Assembly (NCBI RefSeq): GCF_030160835.1
Contig: NZ_BSPC01000096.1
Coordinates: 121,135-185,134 of the forward strand
Direction: 5' to 3'
Source: Labrys miyagiensis
GTDB lineage: Bacteria; Pseudomonadota; Alphaproteobacteria; Rhizobiales; Labraceae
Length of the DNA: 64,000 nt
Positions 37,482 through 47,428 of the stretch are shown here, in pieces (the first letter of the stretch is position 1; every line of letters starts with the position of its first letter). Both the position numbers and the translations under genes were made by a program. Below the pieces are notes generated by a model. It had not been told where the DNA came from and ran no database searches. It saw nothing but the letters and a program-made list of their open reading frames with translations.

Positions 37482-38039
37482 ATGGCTCGTGAACGTGAAC
37501 GTGACCGTCAGCGCGAAGAGCGCGACAGCGAGTTCGTGGACCGCCTTGTCCACATCAACCGCGTCGCCAAGGTGGTGAAGGGCGGCAAGCGCTTCGGCTT
37601 TGCTGCACTCGTCGTCGTCGGTGATCAGAAGGGTCGTGTCGGCTTCGGCCACGGCAAGGCCCGCGAAGTGCCGGAAGCCATCCGCAAGGCGACCGACCAG
37701 GCCAAGCGTGGCCTGGTGCGGGTTTCCCTGCGCGAAGGCCGCACCCTGCATCATGACGTCAATGGCCGTCATGGCGCCGGCAAGGTCGTGCTCCGCGCGG
37801 CTCCGGCCGGTACCGGCATCATCGCCGGCGGCCCGATGCGCGCCGTGTTCGAATCGCTCGGCATGCATGACGTCGTCGCCAAGTCGCTGGGTTCCTCGAA
37901 CCCTTACAATTTGGTGCGCGCCACTTTCGACGCCTTGAAGCATGAGGACAGCCCGCGCTCCGTCGCGGCTCGCCGCAGCCTCAAGGTATCCCAGATCCAG
38001 GGCCGGCGTCAGGGTATCGACGCTGAGTCGACCGACTGA
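37482..38039 (+). CDS. rpsE: Ribosomal protein S5
   Basis: 185 residues; fidelity protein at the mRNA entry. [37 protein letters not shown] and [18 protein letters not shown] identify it. The N-terminus is rich in Arg and Glu ([18 protein letters not shown]), a variable extension. Confidence 0.98.
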   Translation: MARERERDRQREERDSEFVDRLVHINRVAKVVKGGKRFGFAALVVVGDQKGRVGFGHGKAREVPEAIRKATDQAKRGLVRVSLREGRTLHHDVNGRHGAGKVVLRAAPAGTGIIAGGPMRAVFESLGMHDVVAKSLGSSNPYNLVRATFDALKHEDSPRSVAARRSLKVSQIQGRRQGIDAESTD

Positions 38040-38056
38040 TCGGGAAGGGAACAGCG

Positions 38057-38248
38057 ATGGCTAAAACCAAGACCGTGACGGTCGAGCAGATCGGCAGCCC
38101 GATCCGCCGTACCGGGGACCAGCGCGCGACTCTCGTCGGCCTGGGCCTCAACAAGATCCGCCGCCAGAGCACGCTGGAAGATACGCCGGCCGTGCGGGGC
38201 ATGATTGCCAAGCTCGGCCACCTCGTCCGCGTGGTCGGGGCCGAGTAG
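38057..38248 (+). CDS. rpmD: Ribosomal protein L30
   Basis: 63 residues of the short bacterial type. [20 protein letters not shown] and [20 protein letters not shown] are conserved. Lies 17 bp after rpsE and 11 bp before rplO. Confidence 0.96.
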   Translation: MAKTKTVTVEQIGSPIRRTGDQRATLVGLGLNKIRRQSTLEDTPAVRGMIAKLGHLVRVVGAE

Positions 38249-38259
38249 GAGACGCGACG

Positions 38260-38739
38260 ATGAAACTCAACGATCTTCGCGACAATGAAGGCGCGACCAA
38301 GAGCCGTATCCGCGTTGGACGCGGTATCGGCTCGGGCAAGGGCAAGACCGGCGGCCGTGGCGTCAAGGGTCAGAAGGCCCGTACCGGCGTCGCCGTGAAG
38401 GGCTTCGAAGGCGGTCAGATGCCTCTGCATCGCCGTCTGCCCAAGCGCGGCTTCCACAACATCTTCGCGCTGCACTACGCCGAAGTGAACGTGGACCGCA
38501 TCCAGACAGCGATCGACGCAGGCAAGCTCGATGCCGAGGCCGTGGTGAACGCCGAGGCCCTCGTCAAGGCCGGCGTGATCCGCCGCGTTCTCGACGGCGT
38601 CAAGCTGCTCGGCTCGGGTGAGCTCAAGGCCAAGGTTGCCTTCGAAGTCGCTGGCGCCACCAAGGGCGCCCTGGCTGCTGTCGAAAAGGCCGGCGGTTCG
38701 GTAAAAGTCCTGACCGCCTCTGCAAAGGCTGAGGCCTGA
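38260..38739 (+). CDS. rplO: Ribosomal protein L15
   Basis: 159 residues, a late-assembly hub with a glycine-rich N-terminal arm ([20 protein letters not shown]). [20 protein letters not shown] is diagnostic. A hairpin 13 bp after the stop separates it from secY. Confidence 0.97.
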   Translation: MKLNDLRDNEGATKSRIRVGRGIGSGKGKTGGRGVKGQKARTGVAVKGFEGGQMPLHRRLPKRGFHNIFALHYAEVNVDRIQTAIDAGKLDAEAVVNAEALVKAGVIRRVLDGVKLLGSGELKAKVAFEVAGATKGALAAVEKAGGSVKVLTASAKAEA

Positions 38740-38751
38740 CATTATATAGTA

Positions 38752-38777
38752 GCGGCCCGCCTGTTCTGGCGGGCCGC
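38752..38777 (+). terminator. Hairpin between rplO and secY
   Basis: GCGGCCCGCC-TGTTCT-GGCGGGCCGC is a 10-bp perfect stem. It is followed by ACCTTTATT rather than a clear T run, so attenuation or mRNA stabilisation is more likely than full termination. Confidence 0.6.
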
Positions 38778-38815
38778 ACCTTTATTGGCGCGCTTTCGAC
38801 ACGGCGGAGCACGAT

Positions 38816-40153
38816 ATGGCATCGGCGGCGGAGCAGCTTGCTGCGAGCATCAATTGGAGTTCGTTCTCCAAGGCTGACGAACTTAAGAAGCGCATTTGGT
38901 TTACGCTGGGCGCGCTGCTCATCTACCGGTTGGGCACCTATATTCCCTTGCCTGGCATCAATCCCGAGGCCTATGCGAGCGCCTTCAACGGCCAGGCCGG
39001 CGGTATTCTCGGTCTTTTCAACATGTTCTCGGGCGGTGCGGTGTCGCGTATGGCGATCTTCGCGCTCGCGATCATGCCCTATATCTCCGCCTCGATCATC
39101 ATTCAGCTTTTGACGACGGTGGTGCCCCAGCTCGAAGCTCTCAAGAAGGAGGGCGAGCAGGGCCGCAAGGTCATGAACCAGTATACCCGCTATCTCACGG
39201 TGGTGCTGGCGACGGCGCAGGCCTGGGGTATCGCGGTGGGCCTCGAAGGCGGCCAGGGCATCGTCACCGATCCCGGCCTGTTCTTCAAGCTCTCGACCAC
39301 CGTCACGCTGGTCGGCGGCACGATGTTCCTGCTGTGGCTGGGCGAGCAGATCACCTCGCGCGGCATCGGCAATGGTACGTCGCTGATCATCCAGGCCGGC
39401 ATCGTCGCCGAGTTCCCGACCCACCTGGCCCAGATGTTCGATCTGGCCCGCACGGGCGGCATGTCGCCGATCACGCTGTTCATGGCGCTGATCGTCGCGG
39501 TGGCCGTGGTGCTGGCGATCGTGTTCTTCGAGCGTGCCCAGCGGCGCCTGCTGATCCAGTATCCCAAGCGCCAGGTCGGCAACCGGCTCTATGAGGGCCA
39601 GTCCTCGCATCTGCCGCTGAAGCTGAACACGTCGGGCGTCATTCCGCCGATCTTCGCTTCCTCGCTGCTGCTGCTGCCGACCACGGCTGCCACCTTCGTG
39701 GCCGCGGGCAACCCGAATTCCTGGCTCGCCAACGTCGCCATCTACCTGAACCACGGCAAGCCGCTGTTCATGGTGCTCTATGCGATCCTGATCGTGTTCT
39801 TCTGCTTCTTCTACACGGCCATCGTGTTCAATCCGACCGAGACGGCTGATAATCTGAAGAAGCATGGCGGCTTCATCCCGGGCATCCGTCCGGGCGAGAA
39901 CACCGCCAAGTTCATCGACTATGTGCTGACGCGTATCACGGTGGTCGGTGCAGTCTATATCGCCCTGGTGTGCATGGTGCCGGAGATCCAGAACTACCTG
40001 GTGCCCTCGGTTCCGTTCGTCCTGGGCGGCACCTCGCTGCTCATCACGGTGAGCGTGGCAATGGACACGCTGGCCCAGATCCATGGACATCTGCTCGCTC
40101 ATCAATATGAGGGGCTGGTGCGCAAGACCAAGCTGAAAGGGCGTCGCGGATGA
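38816..40153 (+). CDS. secY: Preprotein translocase subunit SecY
   Basis: 445-residue channel of the Sec translocon with ten predicted membrane helices. Blocks include [40 protein letters not shown], the plug and second helix region, and [20 protein letters not shown] at the end. Its stop overlaps adk by 4 bp. Exported porins and the secreted proteins of this window would use this channel. Confidence 0.98.
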   Translation: MASAAEQLAASINWSSFSKADELKKRIWFTLGALLIYRLGTYIPLPGINPEAYASAFNGQAGGILGLFNMFSGGAVSRMAIFALAIMPYISASIIIQLLTTVVPQLEALKKEGEQGRKVMNQYTRYLTVVLATAQAWGIAVGLEGGQGIVTDPGLFFKLSTTVTLVGGTMFLLWLGEQITSRGIGNGTSLIIQAGIVAEFPTHLAQMFDLARTGGMSPITLFMALIVAVAVVLAIVFFERAQRRLLIQYPKRQVGNRLYEGQSSHLPLKLNTSGVIPPIFASSLLLLPTTAATFVAAGNPNSWLANVAIYLNHGKPLFMVLYAILIVFFCFFYTAIVFNPTETADNLKKHGGFIPGIRPGENTAKFIDYVLTRITVVGAVYIALVCMVPEIQNYLVPSVPFVLGGTSLLITVSVAMDTLAQIHGHLLAHQYEGLVRKTKLKGRRG

Positions 40154-40758
40154 AGCTCATTCTCCTGGGTCCGCCGGGGGCGGGCAAGGGTACCCAGGCC
40201 GTGCGATTGGTTGAGAAGCATGGCATTCCTCAACTGTCGACGGGCGACATGCTGCGGGCGGCCGTTAATGCCGGCACGCCGGTTGGGGTGAAGGCCAAGG
40301 CGGTGATGGCTGCTGGCAATCTGGTGTCCGACGACATCGTCGTCGGCATCGTCGCTGATCGCATCGAGGAACCGGATGCGCATAATGGCTTCATCCTGGA
40401 TGGTTTCCCGCGCACGGTCGCGCAGGCGGAAGCTCTCGACAGGATGCTGGCCCAGAAGGGCATGCATCTCGACGCCGTGATCGAGTTCCAGGTCGACGAA
40501 TCCATCCTGCTGTCGCGTATCGAAAAGCGGGTGGCCGAGACCATCGCTGCCGGGGGTACGCCGCGTAAGGACGACAATGCCGAAGCTCTCAAGGCCCGCC
40601 TCGAGAGCTATCGCAACGAGACGGCGCCCCTTTCGGACTATTATCGCAAATGCGGGGATCTCTACACCGTGGATGCGATGAAATCGATCGAGGAAGTTAC
40701 CGCCGAGATCGATGATATCTTGGAGCCACCTGAATTGGGGGCGGCTTCCAGCGCATAA
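40150..40758 (+). CDS. adk: Adenylate kinase (short-lid form)
   Basis: Interconverts ATP plus AMP and two ADP. 202 residues. The P-loop is [12 protein letters not shown], the AMP site includes STGDMLRAA and [11 protein letters not shown]. The lid between RIEKR and [10 protein letters not shown] is short and lacks zinc cysteines, as in other alphaproteobacteria. Coupled to secY by an ATGA overlap; 204 bp with a terminator-like hairpin separate it from rpsM. Confidence 0.97.
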   Translation: MKLILLGPPGAGKGTQAVRLVEKHGIPQLSTGDMLRAAVNAGTPVGVKAKAVMAAGNLVSDDIVVGIVADRIEEPDAHNGFILDGFPRTVAQAEALDRMLAQKGMHLDAVIEFQVDESILLSRIEKRVAETIAAGGTPRKDDNAEALKARLESYRNETAPLSDYYRKCGDLYTVDAMKSIEEVTAEIDDILEPPELGAASSA

Positions 40759-40854
40759 CGGCCATTCGGCCGATTATGCATGAACTTTGTCTTTACGAGT
40801 TGACGTCTTCGCAGAGAATCTCTACAAGGCGCCACTCACGTCAAAGACGCGCGG

Positions 40855-40888
40855 GCCGATCGCTCATTCGAGCGAACGGCTCGTTTTT
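40855..40888 (+). terminator. Terminator-like hairpin between adk and rpsM
   Basis: GCCGATCGCTC (40855-40865) pairs with GAGCGAACGGC (40870-40880) with one mismatch around a 4-nt loop, and TCGTTTTT follows. It would end the spc transcript and leave rpsM-rplQ with its own promoter. Confidence 0.6.
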
Positions 40889-40962
40889 GCGCTGCCGGTT
40901 CGCCGGACATGATTGGACTGATCTTCGGCCCTTCGCCGGATCAAAGATTTGGAGACCGGAAA

Positions 40963-41331
40963 TTGGCCCGCATCGCTGGTGTCAACATTCCCACCGCCAA
41001 GCGCGTCGAAATCGCGCTGCAATATATCCATGGCATTGGCGCGGCCAAAGCCAAGGAAATCGTTGCCAAGGTCGGCATCGCGCCTGAGCGCCGTGTCCAC
41101 CAGCTGTCGGATCAGGAAGTTTTGCAGATTCGCGAGACGATCGATCGCGACTACATCGTCGAGGGTGATCTTCGCCGTGACGTTGCCATGAACATCAAGC
41201 GTTTGATGGATCTTGGTTGCTATCGTGGCCTGCGTCATCGTCGCAGCCTGCCTGTCCGCGGACAGCGCACGCATACCAATGCCCGCACCCGCAAGGGCAA
41301 GGCAAAGCCGATCGCCGGCAAGAAGAAGTAA
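40963..41331 (+). CDS. rpsM: Ribosomal protein S13
   Basis: 122 residues, 30S head, contacts P-site tRNA and the subunit bridge. [40 protein letters not shown] and the basic [12 protein letters not shown] tail are diagnostic. The start is read as TTG at 40963: GGAG (40951-40954) is 8 bp upstream and ARIAGVN follows immediately, as in all S13. An ATG at 40909 would add 18 non-conserved residues. Confidence 0.95.
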   Translation: MARIAGVNIPTAKRVEIALQYIHGIGAAKAKEIVAKVGIAPERRVHQLSDQEVLQIRETIDRDYIVEGDLRRDVAMNIKRLMDLGCYRGLRHRRSLPVRGQRTHTNARTRKGKAKPIAGKKK

Positions 41332-41391
41332 TTCGTTTTCTCTTTTTGTCCCGAGCGCCTGGTACAACGGGCGCGCTTGAAGGATTTATAC

Positions 41392-41784
41392 ATGGCCAAG
41401 GAAGCCGCAGGTCGCGTTCGCCGTCGCGAGCGCAAGAATATCGTTTCTGGCGTTGCACACGTCAATTCGAGCTTCAACAACACGATGATCACCATCACCG
41501 ACGCCCAGGGCAATACGATTGCCTGGTCCTCGTCGGGCACGATGGGTTTCAAGGGTTCGCGCAAGTCGACCCCCTACGCCGCGCAGATGGCTGCCGAGGA
41601 TGCTGGCCGCAAGGCGAGCGAGCACGGCATGCGTACGTTGGAAGTTGAAGTCTCCGGTCCGGGTTCCGGTCGTGAATCGGCCCTGCGCGCTTTGCAGGCG
41701 TCGGGCTTCACGATTACGTCGATCCGCGACGTGACGCCAATTCCACACAATGGTTGCCGCCCGCGCAAGCGTCGTCGCGTCTAA
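41392..41784 (+). CDS. rpsK: Ribosomal protein S11
   Basis: 130 residues, platform of the 30S subunit. [39 protein letters not shown] and the terminal [14 protein letters not shown] are diagnostic. The ATG at 41392 is preceded by AAGGA. An in-frame ATG at 41377 overlaps that site and is unlikely. Confidence 0.97.
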   Translation: MAKEAAGRVRRRERKNIVSGVAHVNSSFNNTMITITDAQGNTIAWSSSGTMGFKGSRKSTPYAAQMAAEDAGRKASEHGMRTLEVEVSGPGSGRESALRALQASGFTITSIRDVTPIPHNGCRPRKRRRV

Positions 41785-41866
41785 TTTCGCGATTTGAAAT
41801 GGCCCGGCCGCTGTTCGAGCGTGTCGGGCTTGTTGGCAGCACCGAGACCGATTGAAGGGTGTCGTC

Positions 41867-42883
41867 GTGATTCAGAAGAACTGGCAGGAACTTATCAAGC
41901 CGCAAAAGCTCGAAGTGACTCCGGGAGACGATCCGAAGAGCCAGGCAACTGCCGTTGCCGAGCCGCTGGAGCGTGGCTTCGGCGTGACCTTGGGCAATGC
42001 GTTGCGCCGCGTTCTGCTGTCGTCCTTGCAGGGCGCAGCGGTGACGTCCGTACATATCGACGGCGTGTTGCACGAGTTCTCGTCCATCCCCGGCGTGCGT
42101 GAGGACGTGACCGATATCGTCCTCAACATCAAGGAAGTCGCCGTCAAGATGTCGGCGGAAGGCCCCAAGCGCATCGTGCTGAAGAAGCAGGGTCCTGGCC
42201 AGGTCTTCGCCGGCGACATCCAGACGGTCGGTGACATCCAGATCCTCAACCCCGAGCACGTGCTTTGCACGCTGGACGAGGGTGCCGAGATCCGCATGGA
42301 ATTCACCGTCAACACCGGCAAGGGCTATGTTGCGGCTGACCGCAACCGTCCGGAAGATGCGCCGATCGGCCTGATCCCGGTCGACAGCCTCTATTCGCCG
42401 GTGAAGAAGGTCGCTTTCAAGGTCGAGAACACCCGTGAGGGCCAGATCCTCGACTATGACAAGCTGACGCTGACGATCGAGACCAATGGCTCGATCACCC
42501 CGGACGACGCGCTGGCTTTCGCCGCTCGCATCATCCAGGACCAGCTGGAAGTCTTCGTCAACTTCGAAGAGCCCAAGAAGGAATCCGAGGCCCCGGCCAT
42601 TCCGGAGCTGGCCTTCAACCCGGCGCTCCTCAAGAAGGTGGACGAGCTGGAACTGTCGGTCCGTTCGGCAAACTGCCTGAAGAACGACAACATCGTCTAT
42701 ATCGGCGACCTCATCCAGAAGACGGAAGCGGAGATGCTCCGCACGCCGAATTTCGGCCGCAAGTCCTTGAACGAGATCAAGGAAGTGCTGGCGCAGATGG
42801 GGCTCCACCTCGGCATGGAAGTGCCGGGCTGGCCGCCGGAAAACATCGAAGAGCTCGCCAAGCGCTTCGAGGAACATTATTGA
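41867..42883 (+). CDS. rpoA: RNA polymerase alpha subunit
   Basis: 338 residues, normal for alphaproteobacteria. The N-terminal dimerisation domain has [20 protein letters not shown] and [17 protein letters not shown]. The C-terminal domain that binds UP elements and activators has [20 protein letters not shown] and [20 protein letters not shown]. The start is GTG at 41867, giving the usual [19 protein letters not shown] lies just upstream. Confidence 0.97.
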   Translation: MIQKNWQELIKPQKLEVTPGDDPKSQATAVAEPLERGFGVTLGNALRRVLLSSLQGAAVTSVHIDGVLHEFSSIPGVREDVTDIVLNIKEVAVKMSAEGPKRIVLKKQGPGQVFAGDIQTVGDIQILNPEHVLCTLDEGAEIRMEFTVNTGKGYVAADRNRPEDAPIGLIPVDSLYSPVKKVAFKVENTREGQILDYDKLTLTIETNGSITPDDALAFAARIIQDQLEVFVNFEEPKKESEAPAIPELAFNPALLKKVDELELSVRSANCLKNDNIVYIGDLIQKTEAEMLRTPNFGRKSLNEIKEVLAQMGLHLGMEVPGWPPENIEELAKRFEEHY

Positions 42884-42922
42884 TCCGGCGCATCGCGCTG
42901 CCAAAGCACAAGGAACAGGGCA

Positions 42923-43336
42923 ATGCGTCACGGCAAGGCTCATCGCAAATTCAACCGGACCGCCGAGCACCGCAAGGCGATGTTCGAGAACATGGCGGCT
43001 TCGCTCATCAAGCATGAGCAGATCGTCACCACGCTCCCTAAGGCGAAGGATCTTCGCCCGATCGTCGAAAAGCTTGTCACCCTCGGCAAGCGCGGCGACC
43101 TGCACGCCCGCCGTCAGGCTCTCGCTGCGCTTCAGGACGAGGTGATCGTGAAGAAGCTCTTCGACGTGCTGGCGAGCCGCTACAAGACGCGCCAGGGTGG
43201 CTACACCCGCGTGCTCAAGGCCGGCTTCCGCCATGGCGATTCGGCGCCTGTCGCCGTGATCGAGTTCGTCGATCGCGACGTCTCGGCCAAGGGCCAGGAT
43301 TCGGGCCCGGTGCAGGAGCAGGCCGAAGCCGCCTGA
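42923..43336 (+). CDS. rplQ: Ribosomal protein L17
   Basis: 137 residues, near the tunnel exit. [40 protein letters not shown] and [20 protein letters not shown] identify it. Last gene of the alpha cluster, followed by a strong terminator and, 1 bp beyond its T run, a composite palindrome. Confidence 0.98.
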   Translation: MRHGKAHRKFNRTAEHRKAMFENMAASLIKHEQIVTTLPKAKDLRPIVEKLVTLGKRGDLHARRQALAALQDEVIVKKLFDVLASRYKTRQGGYTRVLKAGFRHGDSAPVAVIEFVDRDVSAKGQDSGPVQEQAEAA

Positions 43337-43365
43337 TCGGTTTCGCTACAGGTACGATTTTCGAA

Positions 43366-43395
43366 AAGGGCGGTGCGCGAGCGCCGCCCTTTTTT
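43366..43395 (+). terminator. Rho-independent terminator of the alpha cluster
   Basis: AAGGGCGGTGC pairs with GCGCCGCCCTT (one T-G wobble) around a GCGA loop, followed by six T residues. It closes the ribosomal cluster 29 bp after the rplQ stop. Confidence 0.92.
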
Positions 43396-43396
43396 A

Positions 43397-43536
43397 CTGG
43401 GAGCGCGGACTTCCAGTCCGCTCTTGAACTACAGCGGTTTCATGAGAAGGCTCGGCTGCCTGCACTCGCGACAATGGTCGCGACTTCCCGGGAGGCACAG
43501 GCGGTTCAAGAGCGGACTGGAAGTCCGCGCTCCCAG
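43397..43536. repeat. Composite palindrome E (after rplQ)
   Basis: Perfect 33-bp inverted repeat: arms 43397-43429 and 43504-43536 carry GAGCGCGGACTTCCAGTCCG, itself a hairpin. The 74-bp centre contains TCGCGAC-AATG-GTCGCGA. Unlike copies A-D it lies between two rightward genes. It abuts the rplQ terminator. Confidence 0.88.
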
Positions 43537-43623
43537 CAACCACATTTGCACCATTGGCTTTGCGCATGATCTGGTCCAGAAGACTTCCTGATTTCGCAAA
43601 ACCAGTCTCTTCCGGAGTTGCCC

Positions 43624-45021
43624 ATGCGCCGTCTCGTCCCTGCCGCCCTCATCCTGCTTGCCGGCCTGGTCCCGGCCCATGCGCAGGATGCCGCCGTGCC
43701 GCAAAGCACGGGGCAGGTGAAGCTTTCCTTCGCGCCGGTGGTAAAGGCGGTCACGCCTGCGGTGGTCAACGTCTACGCCACCCATGTCGAGAAGGAACAG
43801 GCCAATCCGATGTTCGACGACCCCTTCTTCCGCCAGTTCTTTGGCGGCGGGGGCGGGGCCCCGCGCGACAGGGTGGAGCGTTCGCTGGGCTCGGGCGTGA
43901 TCGTGGCCAGGGACGGCATGATCGTCACCAATTACCACGTCATCGCCAATGCCACGCAGGTGCGCGTTGCCCTCTCGGACAAACGTGAGTTCGATGCAGA
44001 CATCATCCTCAAGGACCAGCGCGCCGATCTCGCCGTGCTCAGGCTCAAGGGCGTGAAGGGGGATCTGTCCACGCTCGACATCGCCGATTCCGACAAGGTC
44101 CAGGTGGGCGACCTCGTGCTCGCCGTCGGCGATCCCTTCGGCGTGGGCCAGACCGTGACCTCCGGTATCGTTTCTGCGCTGGCGCGCAGCCAGGTTGGCC
44201 AGTCCGACTTCCAGTCCTTCATCCAGACCGATGCCGCCATCAATCCAGGCAATTCGGGTGGGGCCCTCGTCGACATGTCCGGCAAGCTCGTCGGCATCAA
44301 CACCGCGATCGTCTCGCGCTCGGGCGGCAATATCGGCATCGGCTTTGCCATTCCCGCTGCCATGGTGAAGGTGGTGGTTGCCTCAGCCCAGGCCGGCTCG
44401 GACCGCGTGCTCCGGCCCTGGCTTGGCGCCAGCCTGCAGAATGTCAGCTCGGAGATCGCCGAATCCCTTTCGATGGACCGGCCGACCGGCGCTCTTGTTA
44501 CCGACGTGGCCAAGGGCGGGCCGGCGGCCGATGGCGGTCTCACGACCGGCGATGTTGTGCTGAGCGTCGATGGCGTGCCCGTCTCCGATCCCGATGAGTT
44601 CGGCTACCGCTTCGCCACCAAGGCGCTGGGCGGGACGGCACAGCTCGATGTGTTGCGCAAGGGCGAGCATGTCACCGTTCCCGTCAAGCTGACTGTGGCA
44701 CCGGAGACGACGCCGCGCGACGAGACCGTGCTGGAGGGCGATTCCCCTCTGGCCGGCGCGACGGTCGCCAATCTCTCGCCGGCTGTGGCCGAGTCGCTCG
44801 GCATGTCGATGGATTCCGCGGGCGTGGTCGTGACGGACGTCGAGGATGGCAGCGCCGCCGCCAATTTCGGCTTCCAGAAGAAGGACATCATCCTGGTCAT
44901 CAACGGCCAGAAGGTGACCGATCCCAAGACGCTGAACCAGCTGGCGCAGGAGCAGCGCCACCTCTGGCGCATCACGATCAACCGTGACGGCCAGCAGATC
45001 TCGACGATCCTGGGTGGCTAG
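43624..45021 (+). CDS. degQ: DegQ/DegP-like periplasmic serine protease
   Basis: 465-residue HtrA-family protease for quality control of envelope proteins. The signal peptide is MRRLVPAALILLAGLVPAHA. The trypsin-like domain has His105 (VTNYHVIAN), Asp135 (RADLAVLRL) and Ser211 (NPGNSGGALVD). Two PDZ domains follow, at about 255-345 and 365-455. The ATG at 43624 with GGAG upstream is preferred to a TTG six bases earlier. The ARDGMIVTNYHVIANATQV and linker forms do not separate DegP from DegQ. Outer-membrane porins are typical clients. Confidence 0.93.
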   Translation: MRRLVPAALILLAGLVPAHAQDAAVPQSTGQVKLSFAPVVKAVTPAVVNVYATHVEKEQANPMFDDPFFRQFFGGGGGAPRDRVERSLGSGVIVARDGMIVTNYHVIANATQVRVALSDKREFDADIILKDQRADLAVLRLKGVKGDLSTLDIADSDKVQVGDLVLAVGDPFGVGQTVTSGIVSALARSQVGQSDFQSFIQTDAAINPGNSGGALVDMSGKLVGINTAIVSRSGGNIGIGFAIPAAMVKVVVASAQAGSDRVLRPWLGASLQNVSSEIAESLSMDRPTGALVTDVAKGGPAADGGLTTGDVVLSVDGVPVSDPDEFGYRFATKALGGTAQLDVLRKGEHVTVPVKLTVAPETTPRDETVLEGDSPLAGATVANLSPAVAESLGMSMDSAGVVVTDVEDGSAAANFGFQKKDIILVINGQKVTDPKTLNQLAQEQRHLWRITINRDGQQISTILGG

Positions 45022-45116
45022 AGCAAAATGCGTTCAAGTCGCAACGGTCATCCCGCTTCACGCGCCGAACACAAGCGTATTTTGCGGTTCTTGACGGCTC
45101 GATCAGAAGGTAGAAC

Positions 45117-46433
45117 GTGCTGATGGCGGATCTCTTCTCCTCGGCAGGATTGGACAAGGACGCACCGCGCCCGCTGGCGGACCGCATGCGGCCGAAGACG
45201 CTTGCCGAGGTGGCCGGACAGGACCATCTCGTCGGGCCCGAGGGGGCGCTGACGCGTCTGCTGGCCTCCGGCTCGCTGGGCAGCCTGATCTTCTGGGGCC
45301 CACCGGGCACCGGCAAGACCACGGTGGCGCGCCTGCTGGCCGGCGAGACGGACCTTGCCTTCGAGCAGATCTCGGCGATTTTCACCGGCGTTGCCGACCT
45401 GAAGAAAGTGTTCGAGGCCGCTCGCTCGCGCCGCATGATGGGCCGGGGCACGCTGCTCTTCGTCGACGAGATCCATCGCTTCAATCGCGCCCAGCAGGAC
45501 AGTTTCCTGCCGGTGATGGAGGACGGCACGGTGACGCTGGTCGGCGCCACCACCGAGAACCCCTCCTTCGAGCTCAACGCCGCGCTGCTTTCGCGCGCCC
45601 GCGTCATGGTGTTCAACGCTCTCGACGAGGCGGCGATCCTGCGCCTGCTCGCCCACGCCGAGGCGGTCGAGGGTAGGAAGCTGCCGCTCGACGAGGAGGC
45701 GAGGGCGGTGCTGGTGCGCATGGCCGATGGCGACGGCCGCGCCAGCCTCACGCTGGCCGAGGAAGCCTGGCGCGCCGCCAAGCCCGGCGAGATCTTCGAT
45801 GCCGCCGTGCTCCAGCAGGTGTTGCAGCGCCGCGCGCCGATCTACGACAAGTCGGCGGACGGCCATTACAATCTGATCTCGGCCCTGCACAAATCGGTGC
45901 GCGGGTCGGACCCCGATGCCTCGCTCTATTATCTCGCCCGCATGTTCGATGCCGGCGAGGATCCGCTGTTCATCGCCCGGCGCGTGGTGCGCATGGCGGT
46001 GGAGGATATCGGCATGGCCGATCCGCAGGCTCTCGTCGTCGCCAACGCCGCCAAGGATGCCTATGACTTCCTCGGTAGCCCCGAAGGCGAACTCGCCATC
46101 GCGCAGGCGGTGATTTACGTGGCGACGGCGCCGAAGTCGAACGCCACCTACACCGCCTACAAGGCCGCCACGCGCCTCGCCAAGGAGGCGGGCTCGCTGA
46201 CGCCGCCCAAGATCATCCTGAACGCGCCGACCAAGCTGATGCAGGCGGAGAATTACGGCCAGGGCTATCGCTACGACCACGACGAGCCAGAGGGATTTTC
46301 CGGCCAGAACTATTTCCCGGATGCATTGGGCCGCCGCCGGTTCTACGAGCCGGTGGAGCGGGGCTTCGAGAGGGAGATCCGCAAGCGGCTGGAGTATTGG
46401 GAGAAGTTGAGACGGGAGCGAGGCGAGGGGTAA
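45117..46433 (+). CDS. rarA: Replication-associated recombination protein A
   Basis: 438-residue AAA+ ATPase (MgsA/RarA, WRNIP1 homologue) acting at stalled replication forks. Walker A is WGPPGTGKTTVARLL, Walker B TLLFVDEIHRFNRAQQD, sensor 1 VGATTENPSFELN, and the conserved end includes APTKLMQAENYGQGYRYDHD. Starts GTG 45117 (AAGGTA upstream) and ATG 45123 are both possible. It ends 5 bp before a composite palindrome that separates it from a convergent flavoprotein gene. Confidence 0.96.
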   Translation: MLMADLFSSAGLDKDAPRPLADRMRPKTLAEVAGQDHLVGPEGALTRLLASGSLGSLIFWGPPGTGKTTVARLLAGETDLAFEQISAIFTGVADLKKVFEAARSRRMMGRGTLLFVDEIHRFNRAQQDSFLPVMEDGTVTLVGATTENPSFELNAALLSRARVMVFNALDEAAILRLLAHAEAVEGRKLPLDEEARAVLVRMADGDGRASLTLAEEAWRAAKPGEIFDAAVLQQVLQRRAPIYDKSADGHYNLISALHKSVRGSDPDASLYYLARMFDAGEDPLFIARRVVRMAVEDIGMADPQALVVANAAKDAYDFLGSPEGELAIAQAVIYVATAPKSNATYTAYKAATRLAKEAGSLTPPKIILNAPTKLMQAENYGQGYRYDHDEPEGFSGQNYFPDALGRRRFYEPVERGFEREIRKRLEYWEKLRRERGEG

Positions 46434-46437
46434 CGCT

Positions 46438-46620
46438 GGGATCGCAGGCTTCCAGCCTGCCTTTTTCTTCCCAGGACACGGGCCGAAGTCGGTGTGCCGG
46501 TCTTCAGACCGGCATGCCCGGGGCCAGCGCGAAAAATGCCGGTCTGAAGACCGGCACACCAACGCCACCTCTCCGGCAGACGCAACCTTTCCAAGATGCA
46601 GGCTGGAAGCCTGCGATCCC
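46438..46620. repeat. Composite nested palindrome B (convergent gap)
   Basis: The outer 23-bp arms 46438-46460 and 46598-46620 begin GGGATCGCAGGCTTCCAGCC. The inner 25-bp arms 46491-46515 and 46536-46560 carry the module GCCGGTCTTCAGACCGGC seen in A, C and D. All pairs are perfect. It starts 5 bp after the rarA stop and ends 5 bp before the convergent flavoprotein stop. Confidence 0.9.
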
Positions 46621-46625
46621 GGGAC

Positions 46626-47375
46626 TCAGGCCACCAGCTCGTCCGCCTCGGTGTCGCCCTCATAGAGAAGCTGCGCTTCGGCCAGAGTCTCGTCCAGCCG
46701 GCGGCCGACGCGGTAGCTTGCGACGCTCGCCGTCTGTTCCATGCCGGGCAGCAGGCGCGGGCAGGGCTCGGCAGCGCCGATCACCGTGCTCACCGGGATG
46801 ACGCCGGCCCAGACGGGATGGCCGTAATCCTCCTCGTCATCGCCGACTCCGGCGGCGCGCACCTTGGCCGAAGCCTCTTCGATGCGCATGCCGATCACCA
46901 TGGTCGCCTTGGTTTCCTGCGCATGGGTCTCGCGCAATTCGGCGGCGCGGCCGGGATAGAAGCGGTCGACCACGCCGCGCAGCGCCTTCGCCTTCTCGTC
47001 CGGATCATCGATAATGCGGGCGGTGCCGAAGCAGATTGCTGAACGGTAATTGGCGGAATGGTTGAAGCCGCTGCGCGCCAGCACCAGCCCGTCGAGATGG
47101 GAGACGGTCAGGCAGACCGGCGTGCCGCCCTTGAGGTTGCGCAGCATGCGGCTGGCCGAGGAGCCATGCCAATAGAGCCAGTCGCCCTCGCGCCAATGGA
47201 TGGTGGGCGTGCAATAGGGCTGCCCGTCGATGACATAGGCAACATGGCACAGGAAACCGGCATCGAGCACGGCATAGACGGCCTCGTGATCATAGCGGCC
47301 GCGATCGTGCCGGCGCTTCAGCCGGTTGCGCGCCGTCACGGCGAAGCTCGCGGAGGTGACTTCCTGTTCCTTCAT
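46626..47375 (-). CDS. PNPOx-like flavin-binding protein
   Basis: 249 residues of the pyridoxamine 5'-phosphate oxidase-like split-barrel family (flavin-nucleotide-binding). The N-terminal KRRHDRGRYDHEAVYAVLDA and CHVAYVIDGQPYCTPTIHWR, and LYWHGSSASRMLRNLKGG, fit this group. The start is the ATG at 47375. It is divergent from a MocR regulator with 53 bp between starts, a pairing that suggests control by a PLP-sensing regulator. Substrate unknown; true PNPOx activity is not implied. Confidence 0.88.
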   Translation of the reverse strand: MKEQEVTSASFAVTARNRLKRRHDRGRYDHEAVYAVLDAGFLCHVAYVIDGQPYCTPTIHWREGDWLYWHGSSASRMLRNLKGGTPVCLTVSHLDGLVLARSGFNHSANYRSAICFGTARIIDDPDEKAKALRGVVDRFYPGRAAELRETHAQETKATMVIGMRIEEASAKVRAAGVGDDEEDYGHPVWAGVIPVSTVIGAAEPCPRLLPGMEQTASVASYRVGRRLDETLAEAQLLYEGDTEADELVA

Positions 47376-47428
47376 GGGTCCGACTCTTCTGCGCTTGCTT
47401 TTGAATGATGATGTCCCCAAGGTGCGCC

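Noticed and set aside
38624-40105. Minus-strand frame of about 490 codons opposite secY
   Set aside because: Shadow frame rich in His, Arg and Asp, as expected from the complement of membrane-helix codons.
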